This document shows positions 9,131-16,961 of a stretch of DNA of 64,000 bases, piece by piece. This stretch comes from Pedobacter aquatilis. Lineage in GTDB: Bacteria > Bacteroidota > Bacteroidia > Sphingobacteriales > Sphingobacteriaceae. The stretch's first letter is position 1, and each line of letters starts with the position of its first letter. The position numbers and the translations under genes are program-made. Location: NCBI RefSeq assembly GCF_030409415.1, contig NZ_JAUFPW010000008.1, positions 1 to 64,000 of the forward strand. The letters run 5' to 3'. A model generated the notes under the pieces. That model worked only from the letters and a program-made list of their open reading frames with translations, searched no databases and was not told where the DNA came from.

Positions 9131-9781
9131 ATGTTAAAATCAATCAAAACTAGCGTTATCGCTTTAATTTTAGTAAGCACAGCTGTAATTGCACATGCGC
9201 AAAAAAAAATATCTGAAGGTACTTTAGTATATGGAATTAAATATAAAATTAGTGCTCCGGGTGCTCCTGAAGAACAAAAAGTAAAATTCAATAATGAGAT
9301 ATCTAAATTAGAATTAAGTTTTGGTCCGGCTACAGTTGCGGTACTTATGGATAATAAAACCGAAACTGGTTTAACTTTGGTTGATATTCCTGTTGCCCAA
9401 AAACAATTAGCAGCTAAATTAACCAAAGCTGATATGGAAGAATCAAAAGCTACAAGACCTTCATATTCTGAATTTAAAGCAACTGGCGAGAAAAAAACAC
9501 TTTCTGGCTACAATGTAGAAAAATACACATTTAAAGATAGCAAAGGTGGTACTGGCGAACTTTGGGCGACAACCGATGTAGATGTTCCGGTTAACATTGC
9601 AACTGCAGATTTTAAAGATGTTAAAGGCTTTGTGGTGATGATTGATACAAAGGAAGCAACAATTACATTAAAATCTTTAACTGAAGGTAAAGTTGGAGAA
9701 CTTTCTGTAACTAAAATTCCTGCAGGTTACGATGAAATTACTTACGCTGAAATGAAAGCTATGCAAGGTGGTGGCGAATAA
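9131..9781 (+). CDS. Secreted DUF4412-like protein
   Basis: A 216-residue exported protein with a signal peptide of about 24 residues (ending AHAQ). The mature part carries the pattern 'KTLSGYNVEKYTF...GELWATTDV' (about residues 119-150), which resembles DUF4412/GLPGLI-type periplasmic proteins of Bacteroidota, in which a 'GY.. .KY ... W.T' core recurs. No catalytic residues can be named. It lies 22 bp after the crotonase gene and is the last gene before a strong terminator. Function unknown. Confidence 0.75.
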   Translation: MLKSIKTSVIALILVSTAVIAHAQKKISEGTLVYGIKYKISAPGAPEEQKVKFNNEISKLELSFGPATVAVLMDNKTETGLTLVDIPVAQKQLAAKLTKADMEESKATRPSYSEFKATGEKKTLSGYNVEKYTFKDSKGGTGELWATTDVDVPVNIATADFKDVKGFVVMIDTKEATITLKSLTEGKVGELSVTKIPAGYDEITYAEMKAMQGGGE

Positions 9782-9800
9782 TTAACCATCACTTTTACTC

Positions 9801-9860
9801 AAAGCTTTTTAACTGCCGGCCTTTTTTATAAATTAGCCGAAAAGTTAAAAAGCTTTTTTT
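9801..9860 (+). terminator. Rho-independent terminator ending the comEC operon
   Basis: A perfect 14-bp stem pairs 9801-9814 (AAAGCTTTTTAACT) with 9843-9856 (AGTTAAAAAGCTTT), followed by a T-tract to 9860. It lies 20 bp after the last operon gene and 15 bp before the DPP IV start, so it insulates the two units. The loop contains a second small GCCGGC palindrome. Confidence 0.85.
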
Positions 9861-9875
9861 ATGACCTAACTTATT

Positions 9876-12035
9876 ATGATTAAAAACCTATTTTTAGTTG
9901 TTTGCATTTCTATCTTTTCGATAGTGAATGTAAATGCCCAAGGTATAAATTGGGCAAAAGATGGTAATTCTTACTATCAAATTGCTGGCGGAGAAATCAT
10001 TTCCGTTACGCTTCCAAAAAGTGATAAAAAAACCGTTATTTCAAGAGCATTATTAACGCCTCCCGGAAAAGGAGAAGCTATTGCGGTTAGAAGTTTTCAG
10101 CTTTCTAATGATGGAACTAAGGCCCTAATTTACACAAACAGCAAAAAAGTTTGGCGTTACGATACCCGTGGTGATTATTGGTTGGCAGATTTAACCGCTA
10201 ATAAAATCACTCAAATTGGAAAAGATAAACCAGCTTCATCTTTAATGTTTGCTAAGCTTTCGCCCGATGGCAATAAAGTAGCTTATGTAAGCAAACACAA
10301 TTTATATGTAGAAAATATTGATGGAACAAATTCTAAAGCTTTAACAACTGATGGAACTGACCGAATGATTAATGGTACTTTCGATTGGGTTTACGAAGAA
10401 GAATTTGATTGTCGTGATGGTTTTAGATGGAGTCCGGATAGCAAAACCATTGCTTACTGGCAAATCGATGCAACCAAAATCAAAAACTTTTTAATGATAA
10501 ACAACACCGATTCAATTTATCCTTACACCATTCCGGTAGAATATCCAAAAGTTGGCGAAAACCCATCTGCTTGTAAAGTTGGCGTGGTTGATGTTACTAC
10601 GGCAAAAACAAATTGGTTAAATGTACCGGGCGATAATATTCAGCATTATATTCCCCGCATGCAATGGATTCCGAATAGCAACGAAATTATTTTACAGCAA
10701 CTTAACCGTGAGCAAAACGAAAGTAAAGTGTTCCTTTGCAATGCCGCTTCTGGTGATGCCAAAGCCATTTATACTGAAACAGCAAAAGCGTGGATTGATG
10801 CGCAAGACGAGTGGAAATGGTTAGCAGATAATAAGGAATTTACCATTCTTTCTGATAAAGATGGCTGGAATCATTTATACAGAATCAGTCGCGATGGTAA
10901 GAAAACAACCTTGGTTACAAAGGGAAATTATGATGTTATTGATGTAAAATTAATCGATGAGAAGAATAATTACGTGTATTTTACAGCATCGCCAACCAAT
11001 GCAACTCAAAAGTATCTATACAAAACTAAATTAGATGGAAAAGGTAAATTAGAGCAGGTAACGCCTTCCATCCTACCGGGAACGCACAATTATGATATTT
11101 CTCCAAACGCAGCTTTTGCCCGTCACAGCTACAACAGTTCAATTGTAAGGCCAATTACCGAATGGATGAATTTCACAACAGGAAGTCCTTTTACAATGGA
11201 TGGTAGCATCAGCACACAATTATCTAAACAAGAAGCACCAAAAAACAAAGTAGAATTCTTTAAAGTAACTACCGAAGATGGTGTTGAATTGGATGGTTGG
11301 ATGAAGAAGCCTGATGATTTTAATCCAAATAAGAAATATCCGGTTGTATTTTACGTGTACGGCGAACCTGCATCTGCAACAGCTTTAGATACATACGGAG
11401 CTGGCAGAAACTTTTTATATGCGGGTGATATGGCTAAAGATGGTTACATCTACATTTCTATGGATAATCGCGGTGCGCCTGTTCCAAAAGGGACAGTATG
11501 GCGTAAAGGCATTTACAAAAATATTGGTGTAATCAATGTCCGCGACCAGGCCATGGCTGCTAAAAAATTACTGGCTGCAAATGCATTTATGGATAAAGAC
11601 CGAGTTGCCGTTTGGGGCTGGAGCGGTGGTGGTTCATCAACGCTGAATTTGATGTTCCAATATCCCGAAATTTATAAAACAGGTATATCAATTGCGGCTG
11701 TAGGCAATCAATTAACTTACGACAATATTTATCAGGAGCGCTACATGGGCACACCTTTCCCAAGCAAAGAAGCTTATGTAAAAGGTTCTCCAATTAGTCA
11801 TGCTAAAAATTTAAAAGGCAATTTATTGTACATTCATGGTACTGGCGATGACAACGTTCATTACCAAAATGCCGAAATGTTGATTAATGAATTGATTAAA
11901 AACAAAAAGGTTTTCCAATTGATGAGTTATCCAAACCGTACACACAGCATTTCTGAAGGCGAAGGAACAAGCGAACATTTATCACTCACTTACACCAAGT
12001 TTTTAAAAGATAATTGCCCTCCAGGAGCGAGATAA
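9876..12035 (+). CDS. Dipeptidyl peptidase IV (S9 family), secreted
   Basis: A 719-residue serine peptidase that removes N-terminal X-Pro/X-Ala dipeptides, exported by a signal peptide (about 1-21, ending VNAQ). The N-terminal beta-propeller domain contains the DWVYEEEF double-Glu motif (about residue 170) that binds the free amino terminus in DPP IV. The C-terminal alpha/beta hydrolase domain carries the nucleophile motif GWSGGG (Ser about 583; most DPP IV proteins have GWSYGG), Asp in GTGDDNVH (about 657) and His in NRTHSI (about 690). It stands alone between two terminators. The Tyr-to-Gly change in the nucleophile elbow is the only oddity. In Bacteroidota these enzymes are usually periplasmic. 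Confidence 0.93.
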   Translation: MIKNLFLVVCISIFSIVNVNAQGINWAKDGNSYYQIAGGEIISVTLPKSDKKTVISRALLTPPGKGEAIAVRSFQLSNDGTKALIYTNSKKVWRYDTRGDYWLADLTANKITQIGKDKPASSLMFAKLSPDGNKVAYVSKHNLYVENIDGTNSKALTTDGTDRMINGTFDWVYEEEFDCRDGFRWSPDSKTIAYWQIDATKIKNFLMINNTDSIYPYTIPVEYPKVGENPSACKVGVVDVTTAKTNWLNVPGDNIQHYIPRMQWIPNSNEIILQQLNREQNESKVFLCNAASGDAKAIYTETAKAWIDAQDEWKWLADNKEFTILSDKDGWNHLYRISRDGKKTTLVTKGNYDVIDVKLIDEKNNYVYFTASPTNATQKYLYKTKLDGKGKLEQVTPSILPGTHNYDISPNAAFARHSYNSSIVRPITEWMNFTTGSPFTMDGSISTQLSKQEAPKNKVEFFKVTTEDGVELDGWMKKPDDFNPNKKYPVVFYVYGEPASATALDTYGAGRNFLYAGDMAKDGYIYISMDNRGAPVPKGTVWRKGIYKNIGVINVRDQAMAAKKLLAANAFMDKDRVAVWGWSGGGSSTLNLMFQYPEIYKTGISIAAVGNQLTYDNIYQERYMGTPFPSKEAYVKGSPISHAKNLKGNLLYIHGTGDDNVHYQNAEMLINELIKNKKVFQLMSYPNRTHSISEGEGTSEHLSLTYTKFLKDNCPPGAR

Positions 12036-12059
12036 TTTAAATATTTGAAAAGCAATTTC

Positions 12060-12092
12060 AGCGGGGAATCGGTTTCGATAGCCCCGCTTTTT
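12060..12092 (+). terminator. Terminator after the DPP IV gene
   Basis: AGCGGGG (12060-12066) pairs with CCCCGCT (12082-12088), with an inner ATCG/CGAT stem, followed by TTTT. It lies 25 bp after the stop codon. Confidence 0.8.
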
Positions 12093-12234
12093 ATTTCAAT
12101 CTTTTGGCTAAACATAAAAAGTATCTTCTAAAATTCGGATACGGACTTTGTAAGTTCGATAAGCCAAAAGTATTTCCATTTCAATCGGGTTTAAAATGCA
12201 AAAATTGTAATTCTATTTACGTTACCTAATCAAG

Positions 12235-12945
12235 TTACTTCAGCCATCCCGCCACACCTAACGAAACTACAATCGCAATTCCAAAACTGAGTAAAGTTCC
12301 TATCAAAACATATTCAGTTAATTTCAAATCGTGTGCTTCTTTTAAATCGCCAAAACGAAAGATAGATTTGGCAGCCAATAAAAATCCTACCGCTTCAAAA
12401 TGATTAGTAACGATAAATACTAAGATTAATGTGCGTTCTAAAATCCCTATGTATTTACCTGCATTTTGCAACGATTTCGGGCTTTCATCATCACTTTCGG
12501 GCAACCACTTCGCAATAATCACCTTCATAATTATTGATGTTGGCATAGTTAAAAACAATATACCCGCAATGAAAACCCAGGTTTTAATGTCATTAATATA
12601 GCTGATATCTAAATAGCCTTTATAAAAGAAATGCCAAATTAATACGATTGAAGAGAAGTGAAATATTTGGTCGATAAAGAACAGAAAACGAGCATTCTTT
12701 TTGGTTTGCAATACAGATTTTCCAGCATCAATAATGAAATGTAATATACCTATACATAAAGCTAATTTCCAAACTCCGAAACTTAAAAACACTAAAAATA
12801 TTAAACCCACGTGCACTGCAACATGCTTATAAAGTTCTCCAGATTTTAATTTGTTTTTTTCTTTATCCCTAACCCAAGAGTTAGGTTGAAGAAAAAAATC
12901 TCCAATTAAATGTGCAATAATGATTTTGATTAAGATGATATCCAT
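12235..12945 (-). CDS. DUF3307 membrane protein
   Basis: A 236-residue integral membrane protein with about six hydrophobic helices. The N-terminus HLIGDFFLQPNSWVRDKE (about residues 12-30), followed by HVAVHVG and LHFIIDAGKS, is the DUF3307 signature with conserved His/Asp residues in the first membrane segments. The molecular role of the family is not known to me. Its ATG overlaps the stop of the satD-like gene by one base (TAATG), which implies translational coupling and a joint function with the cytoplasmic SatD-like protein. Confidence 0.88.
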   Translation of the reverse strand: MDIILIKIIIAHLIGDFFLQPNSWVRDKEKNKLKSGELYKHVAVHVGLIFLVFLSFGVWKLALCIGILHFIIDAGKSVLQTKKNARFLFFIDQIFHFSSIVLIWHFFYKGYLDISYINDIKTWVFIAGILFLTMPTSIIMKVIIAKWLPESDDESPKSLQNAGKYIGILERTLILVFIVTNHFEAVGFLLAAKSIFRFGDLKEAHDLKLTEYVLIGTLLSFGIAIVVSLGVAGWLK

Positions 12946-13556
12946 TACTTAGATATTATTTTATTTACCTTTCTCCGGTACAGTTTATCCATTTCCATAA
13001 TTTCAGAGTAATGCGCACGTTTTAGCGCCTCACTAACCGAAGATTGCGTTCTACCAGAAATGGCCGCTAGTTCACTCTGTAATAAGTTGTTACTCTCTAA
13101 GGCGAGCTTAACCATCTCTGCTGCTACCACGCCCCAACTATCCATCGCAATTAAAGATAATTTAATTAAAACATTAATCTCCTCATCAAAATCAGGATTA
13201 TCAGTTTTAATAGCAAGGTTTACTTTAGCTTGTTTCAGGCTGTCGAAAGCAGCTCCCGAATTCACAAATGCATCTCCACTTGATTCCGAAAGTTTTTTGC
13301 GTTTAGTTTTTACCTCGCCAATACCTATCCCCATTCTTACATCAGCAGGTTTATTTATTCTAATACACGCTTTTAAATATGCCGCTGTTTTAATGGCATC
13401 TTCTATATCTACTATTAATTGAAAACTGTCTCCACGATAAATCTCCCACTTATTATTGCGTCCTGAAACAACCTTTAAGGCATTTTTCAAGCTTAATAAC
13501 CAGCTGTCCTTAATTTTTCTTGAGCCTACAATATCGCCTGTAATAATGCAAATCAT
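12945..13556 (-). CDS. SatD-family protein with cyclase-like N-terminal domain and C-terminal HTH
   Basis: A 203-residue soluble protein of the SatD family. By eye its first ~115 residues follow the class III nucleotidyl cyclase/GGDEF fold pattern: a first metal-type Asp in ITGDIVGSR (Asp8), a beta-hairpin GDSFQLI (Asp43), VRMGIGIGEV (about 73-82) and SGDAFVNSGAAF (about 93-104), which mirrors the cyclase 'VN.AAR' helix but has Ala where the transition-state Arg should be. Residues about 155-187 form a helix-turn-helix (LLQSELAAISGRTQSSVSEALKR). A nucleotide-sensing DNA-binding regulator is therefore inferred. Three palindromic operators lie directly upstream, so autoregulation is likely. It is coupled to the DUF3307 gene. 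Family naming is fairly sure; the cyclase reading is mine and untested. Confidence 0.85.
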   Translation of the reverse strand: MICIITGDIVGSRKIKDSWLLSLKNALKVVSGRNNKWEIYRGDSFQLIVDIEDAIKTAAYLKACIRINKPADVRMGIGIGEVKTKRKKLSESSGDAFVNSGAAFDSLKQAKVNLAIKTDNPDFDEEINVLIKLSLIAMDSWGVVAAEMVKLALESNNLLQSELAAISGRTQSSVSEALKRAHYSEIMEMDKLYRRKVNKIISK

Positions 13557-13594
13557 ATCACTAATATATGTATTTAATTTAATAACTCAAAAAT

Positions 13595-13670
13595 TATCGG
13601 CTAATTACCCGATATTTAAAATTATCGGCTAATTACCCGATATTTCATTTTATCGGCTAATTAGCCGATA
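13595..13670. promoter_or_regulatory. Three phased palindromic operators between satD-like and exonuclease genes
   Basis: Three 20-bp palindromes start at 13595, 13623 and 13651, an exact 28-bp pitch. The third, TATCGGCTAATTAGCCGATA (13651-13670), is a perfect palindrome; the first two differ by one base (TTAC for TTAG) in the right half. They lie 39 bp upstream of the satD-like start (minus strand) and 40 bp upstream of the exonuclease start (plus strand). A near-consensus minus-strand -7 element (TAATTTTTG, one extra base) abuts the first copy. This is a classic operator layout for an HTH dimer, most simply the adjacent SatD-like protein. Confidence 0.8.
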
Positions 13671-13710
13671 TTATTTCAAAACTTATATTAGCATTTATTG
13701 TTTATTACTC

Positions 13711-14766
13711 ATGGCACTTATCGAATTTACTAAAAGAGGCATTTATTGCAAACAAGGGGATTTTTATGTAGACCCTTGGTGGCCGGTAGATTATGCTGTA
13801 ACTACGCATGGCCATAGCGACCATGTACGATTTGGCAACAAACATTATCTCTGCCATACGCTAACTAAGCCGATAATTAAACGCCGCATTAGTGAAGATT
13901 TAGATGTAGAAACATTAAATTATGGTGAAAGTATTGTTCGAAACGGTGTTAATATTTCTTTCTATCCAGCTGGGCATATTATTGGTTCGGCACAAGTACG
14001 ATTGGAATATAAAGGTGAAGTTTGTGTAATTTCTGGTGATTATAAAACAGAAGATGATGGCATTAGCGATGTTTTCGAACCTGTAAAATGCCACTCATTT
14101 GTATCAGAAAGTACTTTTGGCTTGCCCGTTTATAAATGGCAAAAGCAAGATATCGTTTTTAATAAGATTAAGAATTGGGTGGATGATAATATTCCGCAAC
14201 AAAAAACAAGTGTGCTTATTGCTTACAGTTTGGGTAAAGCGCAGCGCTTAATTAAAAACCTGGCTGGCGATGTTCCGATTTATGTTCATAACAGTATTGC
14301 AAACTTAAACGAAGTGATTATTAATGCAGGTGTAAATTTACCTGAAACCATTAGAATTACGCCCGAAACCACTAAAGATGAATTGCAAAAAGGAATTGTG
14401 ATTGTACCACCAGCGATGAGAGATAGCCGTTGGATTAAAAACCTGAGCCATCCCGTAACTGGAATTTGTTCTGGCTGGATGCAGGTTCGGGCACATCGCC
14501 GCTGGCAAAGTGCCGATGCTGGTTTTGCATTGAGCGACCACGCCGATTGGCCCGGATTAATGGATGCTATTACCGCAACAGGTGCAGAAAAAGTTTATGT
14601 TACACACGGCTTTACCGCTGCATTTAGCAGATTTTTAAATGATAATGGTATCGAATCGGAAGAAGTAATGACGAAATTCGGTCAGGAAGATGACGAAGAA
14701 AACAAGGTTGATTTAGCAGAAGCAGCGAATCAAAATTCTGAAATCAATAATCAAAAATCAGAATGA
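13711..14766 (+). CDS. Ligase-associated DNA exonuclease (metallo-beta-lactamase/beta-CASP-like)
   Basis: A 351-residue nuclease of the mRNA 3'-end-processing/SNM1-like MBL group. The metal site is visible as THGHSDHV (about residues 32-39), PAGHIIGSAQV (about 90-100), VISGDYK (about 108), ALSDHADW (about 272) and VTHGF (about 292). It is the usual partner of the ATP-dependent ligase, Lhr helicase and PdeM in the bacterial 'ligase-associated' DNA-damage gene set. The last ~25 residues are acidic and Gln/Asn/Ser-rich (NQNSEINNQKSE), a divergent tail. Its stop overlaps the ligase start by 4 bp (ATGA), so they are translationally coupled. Its promoter region contains the three palindromic operators. 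Confidence 0.93.
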   Translation: MALIEFTKRGIYCKQGDFYVDPWWPVDYAVTTHGHSDHVRFGNKHYLCHTLTKPIIKRRISEDLDVETLNYGESIVRNGVNISFYPAGHIIGSAQVRLEYKGEVCVISGDYKTEDDGISDVFEPVKCHSFVSESTFGLPVYKWQKQDIVFNKIKNWVDDNIPQQKTSVLIAYSLGKAQRLIKNLAGDVPIYVHNSIANLNEVIINAGVNLPETIRITPETTKDELQKGIVIVPPAMRDSRWIKNLSHPVTGICSGWMQVRAHRRWQSADAGFALSDHADWPGLMDAITATGAEKVYVTHGFTAAFSRFLNDNGIESEEVMTKFGQEDDEENKVDLAEAANQNSEINNQKSE

Positions 14767-16361
14767 AAAGATTTGCCAAACTGATACAAAAGCTTGAACA
14801 AAGCAATAAAACCAACGATAAAATCGCTGCATTAGTAGATTATTTCAATTATGCAGATGATAAAGACAAAGTTTGGGTAATTGCTTTGTTTACGGGCAAA
14901 AAACCTAAACGACCAATAAAATCAGCCTTAATAAAATATTGGGCAATTGATATTACGCAAACACCAGAATGGTTATTTTCTGAAAGTTATTCTAACGTTG
15001 GCGATTTAAGTGAAACCATTGCCCTGCTCCTGCCGCCTGCCGAAAAAACATCAGATTTTCAATTACATAAATGGATTGAAGATTTGCATGATTTAGAGGG
15101 CAAAGATGATGAAACCAAGAAAGATTTTATTTTAAATGCCTGGAATACTTTAGAAACCCAGGAAAGATTCATTTTCAATAAGCTAATTTCTGGTAATTTT
15201 AGAATTGGCGTTTCCAATAAAATGCTCGTAAATGCTTTGGCCAAACAAAGTAGTTTAGATAGCGCTCAAATTATGCACAGCATAATGGGTAAGTGGAATC
15301 CTTACGAAATTACTTTCGAAGAATTAATCAATGGTGTTCATGTAAACACTGATAACTCCTGGCCTTACCCATTTTGTTTAGCTTACGCCTTGGAACAAGA
15401 AACAGAAAAATTAGGCGATATTTCTGAATGGCAAGCAGAATGGAAATGGGATGGCATTCGTGGACAAATTGTAAAGCGAAACGGAGAATTGTTTATCTGG
15501 AGCCGTGGCGAGGAATTGGTAACGGAGCAATTTCCAGAACTTCATTTTTTAGTGGATGTTTTGCCTGATGGCGTAGTTCTAGATGGAGAAATTTTGGCTG
15601 TGCAAGATAAGCAGGTTTTATCTTTTAGCACCTTACAACAACGCTTAAACCGTAAAACGATAAATAAAAAGCAACTCGAAGATGCACCAATAGGTTTTTT
15701 CGTGTATGATATTTTAGAGTATGAAACTAATGATTTTCGTGAGCAACCTTTGAGCGAAAGGCGAAAAATATTAGAGCAATTAATTGGCGGTTTAGATGAA
15801 AGTGCTGTAATGCTTTCTCCTGTTATCGATTGTAAAAACTGGGAAGAGCTGGCAGAATTAAGGCAAACTTCTCGTTCGATAAATAGCGAGGGCATTATGC
15901 TTAAAAAACTAAGTTCGCATTACCACAGCGGGCGTAAGCGTGGCGATTGGTGGAAATGGAAAATTAACCCATACACGGTTGATGCGGTAATGATTTACGC
16001 TCAAAAAGGTAGCGGAAGACGGGCAAATTTCTTTACCGATTACACTTTTGCCGTTCGCGATGGCGAAAATTTAGTGACTATTGCAAAGGCTTACTCGGGT
16101 TTAACGGATAAAGAAATTAAGGAAGTAAATTCTTTTGTAACCAAAAATTCGATTGAAAAATTTGGTCCGGTGCGTACGGTAAAACCCGAATTAGTTTTCG
16201 AAATTGCCTTTGAGGGCATTGCGGAAAGTAAACGACATAAAGCAGGTTTAGCTTTACGTTTTCCACGTATTTTACGCTGGAGAAAAGATAAAAAAGCGGC
16301 TGAGATTAATACGCTGGAGGATTTAAGGCAGTTGCTGGCATCGACGTTTATAAATGAGTAG
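14763..16361 (+). CDS. ATP-dependent DNA ligase of the ligase/exonuclease/helicase repair set
   Basis: A 532-residue ligase with an N-terminal all-helical DNA-binding domain (about 1-190), an adenylation domain with motif I EWKWDGIRGQ (catalytic Lys about residue 229), motif III-like GFFVYDILEYE (about 315), motif IV SEGIMLKK and motif V WWKWKINP (about 400), and a C-terminal OB-fold. It seals DNA nicks using ATP; the housekeeping NAD-dependent ligase is not in this window. It overlaps the exonuclease gene by 4 bp. A 600-bp repeat-filled gap separates it from the helicase gene that normally follows. Confidence 0.94.
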   Translation: MKRFAKLIQKLEQSNKTNDKIAALVDYFNYADDKDKVWVIALFTGKKPKRPIKSALIKYWAIDITQTPEWLFSESYSNVGDLSETIALLLPPAEKTSDFQLHKWIEDLHDLEGKDDETKKDFILNAWNTLETQERFIFNKLISGNFRIGVSNKMLVNALAKQSSLDSAQIMHSIMGKWNPYEITFEELINGVHVNTDNSWPYPFCLAYALEQETEKLGDISEWQAEWKWDGIRGQIVKRNGELFIWSRGEELVTEQFPELHFLVDVLPDGVVLDGEILAVQDKQVLSFSTLQQRLNRKTINKKQLEDAPIGFFVYDILEYETNDFREQPLSERRKILEQLIGGLDESAVMLSPVIDCKNWEELAELRQTSRSINSEGIMLKKLSSHYHSGRKRGDWWKWKINPYTVDAVMIYAQKGSGRRANFFTDYTFAVRDGENLVTIAKAYSGLTDKEIKEVNSFVTKNSIEKFGPVRTVKPELVFEIAFEGIAESKRHKAGLALRFPRILRWRKDKKAAEINTLEDLRQLLASTFINE

Positions 16362-16961
16362 TTTTTTTTTGCGATTAGCATTCCCCACTTTTAGAGGGGT
16401 GCCCGCAGGGCGGGGTGTTTATTTGTCTTAGCCAGACAGGCTTCTTTCTTTTGCCAACAAAAGAAACAAAATTGCCGGCTGAAAATTTTTGTATTAGAGT
16501 TAGTGGTTTGGATTTGACTGTAACATCCCAAAAATTTGTTAGGCCGGTTTAAAGTGAAACGGAGAAGCAATGCTTAGGCTTAGTTGGCTGTAAATTTAAA
16601 GCGTAAATATATATAAAATCCAAAAACGTGAATATGAAATAACTTCAAATAATGAAACAGTAGCATTAGAATATCGCCACTCGGTGAAAGGTATTTTAGT
16701 TAGGTAAACCTAACTATCCTAAACCCGACAGCAGTGAAATACATTTTCTTAGCTGCAACTTAAAATTCCATGTCATGCTGAGGAACGAAGCATCTGCAAC
16801 CGATGAAACAGATGCTTCGTTCCTCAGCATGACAGAAGTTGAGAAAATGATTGCAACGAATGGCTCCAAAGGAGTGCCCTTGGCACGGGACTGATTTTAC
16901 CGAAGAATTACTGTATTTGCTTTTCAAAAAAATAATAAATTTAAGAACCGAATAAAAATAC
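16362..16961. repeat. 600-bp gap of repeats between ligase and helicase genes
   Basis: No gene is seen. Contents in order: an imperfect inverted repeat with CCCCAC..GGGGTG around 16384-16420; a repeat unit at about 16428-16553 (starting TTAGCCAGACAGGCT, containing GCCGGCTGA, ending TTAGGCCGGTT) that recurs inverted at about 19507-19596; a stretch with AACCTAACTATCC around 16710; and a long perfect hairpin at 16771-16834. Upstream of the helicase start the sequence is AT-rich, including TTTGCTTTTCAAAAAAAT near 16918, which recurs near 47445. Confidence 0.7.
16771..16834. repeat. Perfect 26-bp inverted repeat (REP-like hairpin)
   Basis: The arm at 16771-16796 (TGTCATGCTGAGGAACGAAG continuing to CATCTG) is exactly complementary to 16809-16834, with a 12-base loop. 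There is no T-tract on either side, so it does not look like a simple terminator. The 'GTCATGCTGAGGAACGAAGC' sequence is the kind of dispersed palindrome common in Bacteroidota intergenic regions. Confidence 0.85.

Noticed and set aside
9082..9426. 114-codon minus-strand frame across the crotonase/secreted-protein junction
   Set aside because: It is antisense to two well-supported genes and has no own upstream signals.
16362..16961. Insertion sequence between ligase and helicase genes
   Set aside because: No transposase frame and no matching terminal repeats with target duplication; only short palindromic repeats are present.
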